Position numbers and translations under genes: made by a program
Assembly (NCBI GenBank): GCA_029204225.1
Contig: CM055099.1
Coordinates: 42,028,597-42,092,596 of the forward strand
Length of the DNA: 64,000 bases
From: Diphasiastrum complanatum
Lineage: Eukaryota; Streptophyta; Lycopodiopsida; Lycopodiales; Lycopodiaceae
Reading direction: 5' to 3'
The notes under the pieces: model-generated
Told to the model about the DNA's origin: nothing
What the model saw: the letters and a program-made list of their open reading frames with translations, nothing else
Database searches by the model: none
Shown: positions 34,450 through 46,117 of the stretch, piece after piece
Numbering within the stretch: the first letter of the stretch is position 1
How the letters are laid out: each line of letters opens with the position of its first letter

Positions 34450-34933
34450 GTGGATCCCTCCGGGTCTTGCGCCCTCACTCATGCCAGTGGCCCGGAGGGA
34501 GGAAGGTGGGGGGCCCGCTGGACAGCGCAGCTAGCGGGTAGAGGGGGCTGGGAGAGGGTACACAAGGGGGAGCGGGGGGAATTGTACCTCAATCCCCCCT
34601 CCCCCCAACTTTTTTTTTGAATTTTTTTTTCAATATGGGGGCCCAATGAAATATTGGGCCCCCTTTTTTGACATTCTGAGTTATTAAAAACGACTTTTGA
34701 AGGCCGTGAAAATTGAAAGTCATATTGGATTCAAGATTTTAAATAACATTAAAATCATTTGTCCTTGTTATACTACACTAGGCCCTAAGTGAAGCCTATT
34801 GAAATGTGAGTTAACCCATGATAAACCCATGGTGAACTGCCGCATAGGACAATTAGCGGGTTAATTAATCATAATTAGCAAACACGTTTAGGCAAGGAAG
34901 AGGCCCTTTTTGAGTCCAAAAAGGGCCCTAATG
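33782..34933. mobile_element. Foldback element with identical 37-bp inverted termini
   Basis: The termini 33782-33818 and 34897-34933 are identical inverted repeats, beginning CATTAGGGCCCTTTTTGGAC. Inside, a second and longer foldback has arms 34039-34311 and 34463-34708 (CACGGCCTT..., GGGGGCCCAATATTTCATTG, GCATGAGTGAGGGCGCAAG), separated by a 150-base spacer. No transposase is encoded. The flanking sequence (CTTCCC and AATGGAGATAATG) rejoins to resemble CTCCCCAATGGAGATAATG at about 39635, which marks the pre-insertion site. No clear target duplication is seen. Confidence 0.88.
34139..34446. repeat. Two 33-nt G runs and a C run inside the foldback
   Basis: G33 at 34139-34171 and G33 at 34414-34446, with about 13 C at 34191-34203. 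Such runs can form G-quadruplexes. Exact lengths may be sequencing or assembly estimates. Confidence 0.85.
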
Positions 34934-34986
34934 AATGGAGATAATGCACTTCAGGAAGGAGACCATAAAACTTGATATCGAAAATT

Positions 34987-35470
34987 AGTTGAAATTTTGA
35001 TAGGATCTACTGCAATATGCAGATCACATCACACAATCACCATAGCCACTCCTCACAAGCTCTCATAGCCACTCCTCACAGGCTCTCATAGATGGCACAA
35101 CAAAATTACAAAGAGAAACTGTACATATAGCAAAAGCCCCAACATGCATGGGCTCGACAAGTGTCAACTCACTGAAATAGGGACGTGTCTAACTAATAGG
35201 CCCAACATGGGCTAAAAGACTGATAAACTCAGGACATGCCCCTGAGTATAGCAAGTGTCGTAAAAAATATACAGGACAAGCTAATTTCTCTACGTGTGGC
35301 TACCCGGCTAACCCAAGTAGTCATCTACGAGATCAGTGCCCGATTAATATATGGTAACGGGTCACGTCCCGATCACAACCATATACTATAAACCAAATAA
35401 ACTGTACAGTAATTACATCATCACATTTAGAGCTTATACTAATGAATCAGATTAGAACTGATTTCTAACT
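34987..35470 (-). repeat. 3' LTR of the minus-strand element
   Basis: 484 bp. It contains an internal 27-bp duplication (CATAGCCACTCCTCACAAGC twice, near 35040-35090) that the other LTR lacks, so this arose after insertion. Confidence 0.85.
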
Positions 35471-38400
35471 CTCTCCCTTAAGCTCAAATGTGATAAGAGT
35501 GAAAAACAGTCTCAAGCACACCAACAAACCACTAGGTTTGACTCACAAACTATCATGTAAACACAATGCTCATACAGAGAGTCTACCACACTCTCGGCCA
35601 ACTGACTCATCCCCATCCAACTTGAAACACAAGTGGACCACATGAGCAACATGGCTCAATTGAGGAAATCCCACTGCCACCATGAGAATTACATCCTCCA
35701 TCTAGCTAGGCTGACATCCTATCAGACACTTACAAGCACAGACCTATAAAGTTGACATACATGAGCGATTGAGGCTCAACTTGAGGAAATCTTACTGCCA
35801 CCATAAGACTAAACCCTCACTGGATAAACAGCTAGTAGACATAATGACAAGTCAAAGAGCATATCAAATGAGTACTTTGTTCCTGACGTAGCAAATGCAC
35901 AACCACATACAACTCCGACTCAAATCTAGACCCTGGTGACAAGGTAAGATGCAAGCCCACACACACTCATGCAAACCAACATGAATGATAAAGCGTCAAA
36001 TACATGACCAAGGCCTGCCCATAAGTGGTATATTGTCGTACCAACACCTGTCACTTGTAAATCTGCTGCTACACCACTTGTCATCAAATCAGGTCTCCAA
36101 CCATGGCCTGCACCTATAACAAGATGCCCTCACGTCCAAGCATATCCAACTATCCAATAAGTCCTGAAAGCTGATCCCCATTCATTTTCCATGCTTCAAG
36201 CACAAGAGTCTACCAAGGACTTAATGAATGAATGTACACAAACTCACCATAGGCTATACTTGAGTAGCTTGCCATCTCCCAGAGATACTGATGATGATTT
36301 GCCTCTCCTACACCTCATGCAGGCTCAACTTCCCATGCTTGACATTGCCAACTCTGATTTGACCAGTATATAGGCCTCCCACCAAAGGAGCCTATCTCCC
36401 CAACACATCCATCATGTCAATCCAAACCAAAGCAAATGCAAACTGGATCCACTATCGTGATGAACAACTCACCCACGATCCATAGCATATAAGGTCGGAT
36501 AGCTCCTGAACCCTGTACCCTATACCATCTGATTACCAAGTATCCATTATCCACTGATAGCTCCCCAAGAATCTGTCCACCTGTAGTGCAACTAGACTAG
36601 AACTGGATCTAACCAAAAGCTACATCTTGCTTACCAAATAATGATGGATAGAAACAACATGTGATGCCAACCTGGAGATCACTGTGCATATAACCATGCA
36701 GCTCACCTGATACTCGCCAAAGTATTAGCTGTCACTCCTTGAGCAACCATCTCCATCCTTGCTGGCTCACAACCATGGGCATGTTGGACCCACATCATCC
36801 TGTAATGCACTCCATGCCCTCAGGATATTTACCACCCCAGGTACACTCCATGGCCACCTATCTCCAAGTAGGCTTGACTCGTCCCTAGGTCACCACACAT
36901 GATGCACCAGCTAAAGAACATCATCTATACATCAAATGACATATCATACCTAAGCAACTGTAGCATCTCCTTGAGTGCCACCCCAATGGACTCGTCATCC
37001 ACATACTATGCTCACCTGATGTCTTTGATCTTGGTCACCATCCTGCTAGACAAGCCGAACTCCAAAGCCTCACTAGCTCCACCTAACTCCTAGCATATGC
37101 TTCTCCCTGGCTATGTGCCACTCGACACCATGCCAATGCAAGCTCATCCATTTGTCACCGTTCATGGGATCCCGAGACCACCATCTCCCTAATCGTACTG
37201 AGGTATATGGCTCTGAGTGACTTCCTCTAGGCTTATCCCTGATCTCACCATCTGAGAATCTGCACCATGTAAATTCTAACACGTGTGTCAAGCTAGACTC
37301 TTGTAAATATAGCCAAATGCATGAAAGCTATAGATAGATTATCCACGCTCGTGATGTAGATGCCTCCCCATCGATGCCAATGTCCAAAACTGCCCCCCTG
37401 CTGTAATGCCAGCCTGTACTCCCAAATGAGCACACCGTGAAGTCCTCGCCATTAGTGTCTCATGTAGTAGATCGCTAGCAAAACACTCACCATAGTGTTT
37501 GCCCTCCGATCACACCCCGTGCGATTATCATCAACTGGCTCTCAAAGCTTCATGCTTTGCCCATTTGCTTTTGCAGTGTTCTGATTCCATCATGAATTCC
37601 ACCTGTAAGTCCTGTCCATCAAATGACTCTAAGTCCAATATGAAATAGCTACCCCCTGATGATCATCCCATGTCATCCTATAGTCCTATCCCTATCAGGT
37701 ATCCCAATGCCATCCCTGATCACAAAGATCTAAGGATCTACCCTATAGTGCCCCACCTGTATTCACCCAAGCTAGCTCCAAAGCTGCTCTTGTGAATGAT
37801 TCCAAACAACTCCCTTAGAATACACTAAGATGTGAACTCCAAAGCCACCATCAAGTCCCTCACATGATGTGACATGCCGATATCCCTCCAAGAGAACCTG
37901 TGAGATCTTTCAAGGCCCAAACCAAATGATCTACACCCTGTCATCATTGGAATCTTCATCCCTGATGCAATACTGATACGACAAATTGACTTGACTTACT
38001 CAGAACATGCAGTTGAAGTGTATCTCCTCGATGACAAACCTGATACACTGCCCCACAACTAATTTTATTTGATCAAAATTGACTTACCTACTACAAAACC
38101 GCAAAATCATCACACTTACCACTCTCCAAGAGTTTCCAAAGTGTGATCCTTGACCCTTTCTTCATCCTCTGCATGTCCCACACACAGCTCATCCAATGCA
38201 AGTCCGCTATCTTGCCCAATGGCTTCCAACTGGCACCACCTCACACTTCCATCACCCGTGACCGTCAAAATGTGTGTAGCTCCAAGCTAGCCCATATTTC
38301 CCTCCGAACAAAAAATTTCCAGGCTACCGATGCGTGTGTCGATGCAACTCTCACCTGACTAGACAATGTCACTGCTGATCATACCTGTGAGAGCGTTCCT

Positions 38401-38648
38401 CCAAAATGCCACTCAACCCACCGTTTTGAGAAATTTCTTCATGAATTCTCCACGCAATCCACCTACGACGATCGTTCTGATCTTCCCCGAAGCTCCAATT
38501 GAAGGAACTTTGCTGTCTCTAGCCATACGGACTACCGATACCCCCCGTACGAGGTCCTCTCTCCTGAGACACTTTGAGTGTTATTTTTCCTAGTGAAAGA
38601 CACTATCCCATAGCTTCACCAGATCATACATTCCTGAATTACTCTAAC

Positions 38649-38660
38649 GCTCTGATATCA
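38649..38660 (-). other. Primer binding site of the minus-strand element
   Basis: The minus strand reads TGATATCAGAGC, one base different from the tRNA-iMet complement, and it touches the 5' LTR without a gap. Confidence 0.82.
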
Positions 38661-39130
38661 AGTTGAAATTTTGATAGGATCTAGTGCAATATGCAAATCA
38701 CATCACACAATCACCATAGCCACTCCTCACAAGCTCTCATAGACAACACAACAAAAGTTAATGATTACAAAGAGAAAACTGTACATATAGCAAAAGCTCC
38801 AACATGCATGGGCTCGACAAGTGTCAACTCACTGAAATAGGGACTTGTCTAACCAATAGGCCCAACATGGGCTAAAAGACTGACAAACTCAAGACATGCC
38901 CTTGAGTATAGCAAGTGCCGTCAAAAATATATTGTACAGGCTAATTTCTCTACGTGTGGCTACTCGGCTAATCCAAGTAGCCGTCTACGGGATCAGTGCC
39001 CGATCAATATATCCTAACGGGTCACGTCCCAATCACAACCATATACAGTAAACCAAATAAACTGTACAATAATTACATCATCATATTTAGAGCTTATACT
39101 AATGAATCCGATTAGAATTGATTTCTAACT
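38661..39130 (-). repeat. 5' LTR of the minus-strand element
   Basis: 470 bp, matching 34987-35470. Confidence 0.85.
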
Positions 39131-40827
39131 AATTTCATATTTAGTTGCAGTGGCAGAGTGTTCTCCACCCAAGCTACTTCCAACTGGAGAAATGGACTTA
39201 GAAATCATAGATTAGCATGACTCACAACTTGAGAAATGATTCTCAAGTTGATATTGATAAAAAATTGGTCTCCCTTGATGTGGATGAGACACATGTACAA
39301 ATTTTTTTAATGGAAATATATTTATAGTTTTCTATGGTTGTTCTTACATGTTTTTTTTCCTATTATTAATCCAGGTTATTATTGATTCATTTTCAATTGC
39401 TATGGTGTTCCTACATGTTTGTTTTTCATAGCCTTGGTCTGCCTTGCCTTTACCTTGGTTTTTTGAATAGGTTTAGAAGGTGATCTCAGTGAATCTTTGC
39501 CACAACCAATCCAAACATGCGACATATGTTCACACAGATTTGCTATAGTAAAGCTTTATTGAGATCATCTTCTAAACAAGGGCAAGCGTCAATTCGATAT
39601 CTAATTGTAGTGGTCACTGAAGTTCAAGTGCCCGAAGATCTCCCCAATGGAGATAATGAATTTCCTGCAGGAGACAATGAATCTTGTTATCGAAAACTCA
39701 TGTTATCTAGTTGCAATTACATTGTGTTCTACACCATGGAAATGGAGATCATAGAAATGAAAGAGCCTCATAGAAAAAGTGGTTCATATATTTTTAAAAA
39801 TGATGTATACAAAAAATTGTATTACATAATACAAAATTCCATTGTTCATAATCTATGGATCTTCAATTTCGATGGATGTTCCAATGTCTTTGCACTTTAT
39901 ATGCTCTTCCTGCCTTACTCTTACATGCACAAGAAAAATTGTTTTAGTTAATATATATTTTAAAACTGATTCACTTAGAATAAGAAAAGAAGGAATATTT
40001 TCATATGGCATAACGTACCTTTACACCATTCAATTGAAATTGATAGTATTGAGGTAGATCGAATTACAACATGTCTAGTTCTGATCGAATGTGATTGAGA
40101 CACCAATGATCTTCCTCAACCTCAACCATTGCAAGAATGTTGTCATTCCTTTTCACTGTTATTTGAAGTTGCTCTTGAGGGTTTATACCAAAATCTTGAT
40201 CAAGTGGCTTCCAAACATTTTTGCATTTAATCCATCTTCTATAATACAGCAGCAAAGTGAGCATTTGTTTTTTGATGTGATATCTAAATGTCATTGATGA
40301 GTAACATACTCTGCACTCAACTTGCTGATTTTGCTTTGTATCCCAATCATCTATAAAAGAAACAATTTAGAATGGAAATGAGCACAAAGGAATTGCGGAT
40401 CAAAGCCACGTGTTATGAGCTATCTCTGAGTAACTGTAACTCTGCCTGAATCAAACACTTCTGCTAATAAGCAGTAAGCACAATAGCAAACTCTAAATCA
40501 ATCCTAACGAACTGAGCTAGAATGCTCAAGAGTGTTCAAGCTTGAAAGCTTTAGAGAGATGCTAACTATGCTTCAATACTTGATCATTCAAAAACGATCT
40601 AAGATGATCTAAGATGATAACAACCTAGAAATATGAGCAACTATTTATACTAAGCAAATGCGGCAATGTCCAATTAGTGGGACAACTAATTAGGTCATAG
40701 ATCATAATGGCCAGTGGACCATAGTGAGCTGACATCCATCCAGTTAGTAATTCCTGGAAATTTACTTGTTATAAGAGTAGGGCAAGTCTTTAGCTTCAAG
40801 ACGAGTGGAACGCTAACTATCAATCAA
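39131..40827. other. Spacer with an unassigned open frame
   Basis: 39640-39715 is a diverged copy of the sequence flanking the foldback element (CCCCAATGGAGATAATGAAT, GTTATCGAAAA). The frame at 39517-39951 overlaps it and has no family that I recognise. 40380-40700 is non-coding. Confidence 0.35.
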
Positions 40828-40925
40828 TCGACGTGGCCGAAGTTGCCGAAGTCGTTGAAGTGGCCAAAGTGGCTGCAGTCACCAAAGTGGCCGAATTCTT
40901 CAAAGTCACTGAAGTCCTAAAATCT
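40828..40925. repeat. 9-18 bp minisatellite, GAAGTGGCCAAAGTGGC type
   Basis: Degenerate units GTGGCCGAAGTTGCCGAAGT follow one another over about 100 bases. Translated they give PKWPK- or VAEVAKV-type repeats. I see no protein context, so I call only the repeat. Confidence 0.75.
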
Positions 40926-41109
40926 TCGAAAATTTGGCGATGATGCCAATAAATGTTGGAGCCACCTGCGAGCCATTTCCAAGTAGTTCTGCAGAATGTG
41001 TAAAAACACAAAGAAAACTATAGGTTAAAAATGAAGTTGGATGAAGATTAAAACTTGATTAGTTGATTAGTAGTAGAATTTACTTCTAATAAGTTATTAC
41101 TAAAGGTAC

Positions 41110-41404
41110 TAGACTTAGAAAACTTCAAAAGTTAGATGCTTTTGTTGACACCAATGTTGTGATGCTAGCCAAGGAGGACAAATTGTCAAACTTGGATTTT
41201 TGGCACAAAAGGCTTGGACACATCTATCCAATGGAGGCTATGGGCAAGGAGGAGCTTGCTTTAGGCCTTCCAAGGTCCTTAGCAAAGGAGGAAAAGTTTT
41301 GTGAAGCATGTGCACTATCCAAGGCACATAAGAAGGCTTTTCCAAGTTCTAATTCAAAGACATCTCATCCTCTTGAGCTAATACATTCGAATGTTCCCAA
41401 TTAA
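41110..41404 (+). pseudogene. Copia gag-pre-integrase fragment
   Basis: The frame reads LDAFVDTNVVMLAKEDKLSN, then LDFWHKRLGHIYPMEAMGKE and FCEACALSKAHKKAFPSSNS, ending HPLELIHSNVPN and a stop. The WHKRLGH and CEAC...H motifs define the zinc-binding gag-pre-integrase domain of Ty1/copia polyproteins. The sequence stops exactly where the integrase core (HSDV) would begin. It is an isolated scrap. Confidence 0.88.
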
Positions 41405-42847
41405 TGAGACAATTTCCAATCATAAATATTGCCTTGAAGGGCATATTTTTCTAGCCACCCTAAAAACTTCTGGCTTGGTTTCTTTTGTTCTTAGATCATG
41501 GTTCCCAAGGGGTAGGCCGTGTAACGCACTATGGTCTGAACCCACTCCTCACCATGGCACCAACCCATAGCCCATGAGATATTTAAGTGCGGATCACCTT
41601 TCCATGGAACCAACCCACACCCCAAACAATATTTAAGGGTGGATCACCTAGTAGAAGTCACCTTTGCTTGTTTGTTTTCCCAGATTGCACTCTAGAGCTC
41701 TCTTTGTTCATAACCTTCGCTCGAATGGTCCTTGAAAGGTAATCCATTTGATAATGAAACTGTAGTATTGAAAGCATTCAAGTGTTGCATGGAATTCTCA
41801 TATTAGTTTGAAAACTGATAACACAATACTAAAATCATAGAAACTATTGCATGGATACTTGACTTTATTCAGCATGTCTCTATTTGGCTAATGGGTATGA
41901 TTACATATATTTTATGCACCATTCTCATTTAAATCTTATTAGTATGATATGACTCTATACATGTATAAATATGGAGTATCATTTGTTTGGAAATTATAAT
42001 TGTTGTAGGATAAGTACTTGATACTAAAGGTGGTAATTTGATGTACCAGCTCTGACTTGTTTCATTTTGTACAAGCACCAATAGATATTTGACATAGAAA
42101 TTTGATCAAATATAGGTGCATATCATGGCATACATGAGAGATCCAATGGTTGAGTAAAATAGATACTCCTTTATTTGTTCTCTTTCTACATCTATCTGAG
42201 GGCAATGATCTATAGACAATTTAAAATTCGGATCCGTTGGAAGATTTACAAGTTTATAGTTCTGAAAATTATAGTCATGCTATTATAGATTATCAAAATA
42301 TCTTTACTGGCTTATATAATTAGTCTATTGCTCATGTTTCCATTCAAAAGTTGCATGAGACAAACTAAAAAAATTTATTTTATTAATTTATAGATATATT
42401 TGTTGGAATATCAAGGTGTTGTAGTCCATAGTCCATCACATCTGGATGAGTCTAGTTAGCGTGACCTTGAGCTTATTAAAAGTACCCTTAGTAGTTCAAG
42501 TTTCACAAAATATCCATTTCATGACACCCATTTCATAGTACTACAAGTGCAAAACAATCTAACTCATGAATTCTGCTCTGTTGGTGTCAAACAAAACACA
42601 CTTGTGTTTCTTGTGTTTGTTGACATTAGGAATTTAGTTACCATTACTAGGGTTGCAACAATTTTGGCATCATCAAGAATAGATTACCTCTTCCAAATTA
42701 GGAAGTTCATTTTGTAATGCAAGCCAATTGAAAAAGAATCTGGCATTGCATATCATATACCAACCACAGTTGACAGAATCAACCTGTTTGGAGGATTGTA
42801 GTATTCAAATATAAACGAAAGTTAGTAATAAAATTTTAACATTATGT
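41405..42847. other. AT-rich spacer, no gene seen
   Basis: I find no coding family, RNA gene or long repeat here. Confidence 0.45.
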
Positions 42848-43078
42848 AATATCGGATCAATGCGCAGGTGGTTTTAATAAAATCTACAACGGAAACAAGC
42901 GCGCAAACCGATATCCAAAAAATATTGTTTGAATATCGAATCAGCGTGCACGATATGAAAAGAAACCAAGCAATAATGATAAATTTTTACCTCTGCATCA
43001 ACCATTTTTAGCTTCGTATATGCTATTGCATGTGGTACTAAAAAGAGTTCCGATATTTTCTGGATATGGCTCCTGGCA

Positions 43079-43082
<4 letters not shown>

Positions 43083-43109
<27 letters not shown>
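43083..43109. repeat. (TG)n microsatellite
   Basis: About 13 TG units. Confidence 0.95.
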
Positions 43110-43113
<4 letters not shown>

Positions 43114-43711
43114 GAGTTCATCTTTAAACAAACTGGATTACACACACCCTCAGGACATCACATATAAGCTCTAATGATCACTGCAATCAGAAAACAATAA
43201 ATTTATGAGAATGAATGTGAAATTAAAATTCATATAAAAAACCTTATAAAATTTGATAAAAATACACTTATTTTGTTATGTATGGGAGCACAAGAATTGG
43301 AGTCCCCACTCTGACGTATCAAAGCATATCATCGTGCAGACTTTTAAAATCAGGAAAATCAAAAGTAGCCATGAATTGAAGCGGAAACAATGCTACATCT
43401 ATAAACAGTGGGGTCTGGCAAAACTCCATCCAGTACTGAATTGCCTCCCCTCCTACATTGTCACCTAGCATTTTATCCCTACTTTTCAATTCACCTGCAT
43501 TAATCTAGAAAGGGGAAGACCAGCATTGGTCTTCGGCATCTTAAAACTTTATAGAGGACCTAGAGCTTTAAGATATGTGTTTAACAATTGGTCATACTGT
43601 ACATATTCAGGAGTATTTACAAAAGCATGTGCAGGGGGTAAAGGAAGTAATACAGATAAGCCACTCAAAGAATTGTCATTCAAAATTGATTCGACCTTTA
43701 AATTTACAAAA

Positions 43712-44482
43712 TCATCTAAATCTTTTATGAAATTGGAGGGGGGAATTAATATTTGTGAGGGTAGGAGGAGACTGAGATTTTGATGGAGGAGGAGATTTAT
43801 TAGGAGAGGAAGATTTAGGAGGAGAAGATGGAGATTGAGATCTAGGAGGAGAAGAAGGATACTTAGGAGGAGATTGTCGAGCAGTTAGAATCTCATGCGA
43901 GGGAGAAGGCTTTGAAAAATTTCTCACTTTATAAGGAGGGTCATGAGACCTCTTCTTTGAAATACTCTTGCTCTGTACTCGAAAAACAAGCTGGGATGGT
44001 TGAGATTGCTTTTTTTTTTTTCTCTGCATCTTGTTTATGAGGAGATGATGGAGCTAGTCTGAAGTACTCAGCAAATTTGTCACATGTGTCCTGTAGCCTG
44101 AATACAACGTTGAAATCCTTGGGCATGATGGTCATCCTCTTGGCATGGATAGCTGCAACAACACTATTTGAAAAAATTTCACTCGAAAATTCTCATATGT
44201 AGTGTGCAACACCTCAACTGCCATTATAGTCCATTTCACATCTGTAGATAGACTTCTTGTAACTTGTCTGATGGATCTCTGTATGTGAGCTTTCAGAATC
44301 AGAAGATTATTGGTCTTTTGTAGCTTCTGAATATCCTTCAGCTAGGGAGGGAATCTTCGTCTGCCCCTTGGCCTAGGAGGAGCTGGTGGTGGATGAGGCG
44401 GTGGTGGAGGATTTTCCTGACCTCCTCATGTGATTGGGATTCCACTAGGGTGGATTTGTGCTATTTTCTTAGTCCGCGTCAT
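43712..44482 (-). pseudogene. Histone H3/CENH3-like pseudogene with long Ser/Pro tail
   Basis: On the minus strand, ATG at 44482 opens MTRTKKIAQIHPSG, like the ARTK start of H3. After a TGA a Pro-rich spacer leads to RPRGRRRFPP, a TAG, and then the histone fold: LKDIQKLQKTNNLLILKAHI, QRSIRQVTRSLSTDVKW, TIMAVEVLHTTYENFRVKFF. One frameshift near 44160 is followed by AIHAKRMTIMPKDFNVVFRL, matching the highly conserved H3 C-terminus. Loop 1 ends in Trp, as in CENH3. Instead of stopping, the frame continues with QDTCDKFAEYFRLAPSS; after a shift at a poly(A) run comes an Arg/Ser/Pro-rich tail of about 100 residues (KSISKKRSHDPPYK, SPPRSQSPSSPPKSSSP). Two nonsense codons and at least two frameshifts make this copy a pseudogene. 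No introns are seen. Confidence 0.82.
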
Positions 44483-45150
44483 TACTATCCAATATCAGAT
44501 CAGCGCGCGAGCAAGGAGACCTGGGATTAGAATTTAGGTTGAGCATGTCGAATCGATACCTGAATTGAAACCAAACCGATATTTAAGAGCGGATGGGCAC
44601 ATGCGAGTAAAAATGGAAAGCAGATAGGCTACTTCGGACGTGTTAAATCGCGCCACATGGAAGTAGAGAACGATAGGAACTTTAAGCAAATTTTTTTTAA
44701 GCGTCGTCCATCTATATATAATATAGTACAAATCTGAAATGATTGCATATGTGGTGGTTTTGAATTTCGAGGCTCAGATTATAGTAATCATTACTTCAAA
44801 ATATTCAGAGACTTGTCAATCAAATCCAATTAAATATCCATCGGTCATCAAAATTATTAGTCGATATGGCTAATGACGATCGTAATGATGGAAACGCATG
44901 GTAATGTAAATATGAAAAAGTATGGTCACATCTACGATTAATTTCTGAAATCGACAAGGTTATGCTATTAATATCTAACCTTTTTTGATATCCAATCATA
45001 ATAATTTCAAAAAACTACAACGACCATTATTTCATCCAATAGCAAATCGACATGCATGTACTGCATGTGTAAACCAGAGAGGCTATTCTTGCATGCTGAA
45101 CCGATATTAGTGGCACTATGAATGATCAAAGCTGTCTCAATAGATTCTAT

Positions 45151-45575
45151 TTAGCTTTGGATTGTATGAAGAATCTTTCGAAGCAAGCTTTGATCATTCA
45201 AAATGCAATCCAATAATTTTGACAATTTTCAAATTTTTTTTTCCTACAATACGAGTCCAAGTGGAAAATCTCTTTCTTCTCCCAGGCGCGCTGATCCGAT
45301 ATCTGAGACGCACTGAAAATATATTGGAATGCAATATAAACCATCAAAGTTTGTTTCGGAAATTTTTTTTAGCTTTGGATGTATGACGAATCTCCCGAAG
45401 CAATCTTCGATGATTCATAATGCATTCCAATAGCGAATCACTGTGCGAGGTCCAAGTTGAAAAATCTTTTTTTTGTGACAGACGTGCTGATCTGATATCT
45501 GATTTGCCATATCGAAGTATTGCATCAACGCATGTCTATTTGATTAGTTTCGATGAAACACTTATCCTCTTGCGT
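45151..45575. repeat. 218-bp tandem duplication
   Basis: Unit 45151-45368 (TTAGCTTTGGATTGTATGAA...) recurs at 45369 in diverged form, including GCATTCCAATA, GTCCAAGT-GAAAA and GCTGAT-CGATATCTGA in the same order. Confidence 0.72.
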
Positions 45576-46117
45576 GGAATTGATATCGGCTCTTTCAAAA
45601 TGCTTCGCCTTATGAAAATGTTCTAAATGAACAATTATCTCAAAAGAAAAAATTTCGTCTTTACGGTGCCTAAATAGGGTAGTATAATGGTCGTTTACTA
45701 CCATGTAAACCATGTGAAATGATATTAGCCTCTTCTGACATGTGCTTGTCCAGAAAATTTCAGTCTCGTCAAGATGATATCAAATCAATGTGCACACTGT
45801 TGTTCAGTCCTCGACCAAAATCATTCAATTGCATTGAACCGATATCATGTTCAATTTGGCTAGTTCCTAGCATGTCCTCAGATAACAAACTTTTGGATTT
45901 TTTGAATGCCAGTGATATTCCATCTGAGAAATTAGAGTATTTTTTCAATATTTTTTTTTGCACCCTTCGATATCGATAAGCTAGTTTATGGAAATCGTTA
46001 TAATCTACTTTCTCTTCTTGATATTCTCAGATTATTAGTAATTTTATTCAAAATATAAATAGTTTTTGTTTTGTTTATTTTTAGGACCTTGCGTATTCTC
46101 AACCATTCTCTAAGCAT

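Larger units (their letters stand above)
34987..39130 (-). mobile_element. Non-autonomous LTR retrotransposon, minus strand, 4.1 kb
   Basis: LTRs 34987-35470 and 38661-39130 are closely similar. On the minus strand the primer site TGATATCAGAGC (complement of 38649-38660; one mismatch to the tRNA-iMet complement) directly abuts the 5' LTR, and a purine tract GCTTAAGGGAGAG (complement of 35471-35483) abuts the 3' LTR. The LTR ends are AGTT...AACT and the flanks share AATT. The 3.2-kb interior contains only short frames on either strand; I find no gag zinc knuckle, integrase or reverse transcriptase. This is the structure of a large retrotransposon derivative moved by proteins made elsewhere, probably by a copia element. 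Confidence 0.85.
42848..45970. repeat. Field of CGATATC-type motifs around the second H3-like copy
   Basis: Words such as ACCGATATC, AATATCGGATCA, GCTGATCCGATATCTGA and AATATCGAATCAGCGTGCAC recur at about 42852, 42908, 42935, 44489, 44560, 45098, 45290, 45485, 45838 and 45966, in both orientations, on both sides of 43712-44482. Short motifs in this arrangement are typical of the subterminal regions of CACTA transposons, and a CACTA transposase follows. The link is inference. Confidence 0.45.

Noticed and set aside
34075-34541. Gly- or Pro-rich frames on both strands
   Set aside because: Result of G33 runs and the foldback; no independent coding signal.
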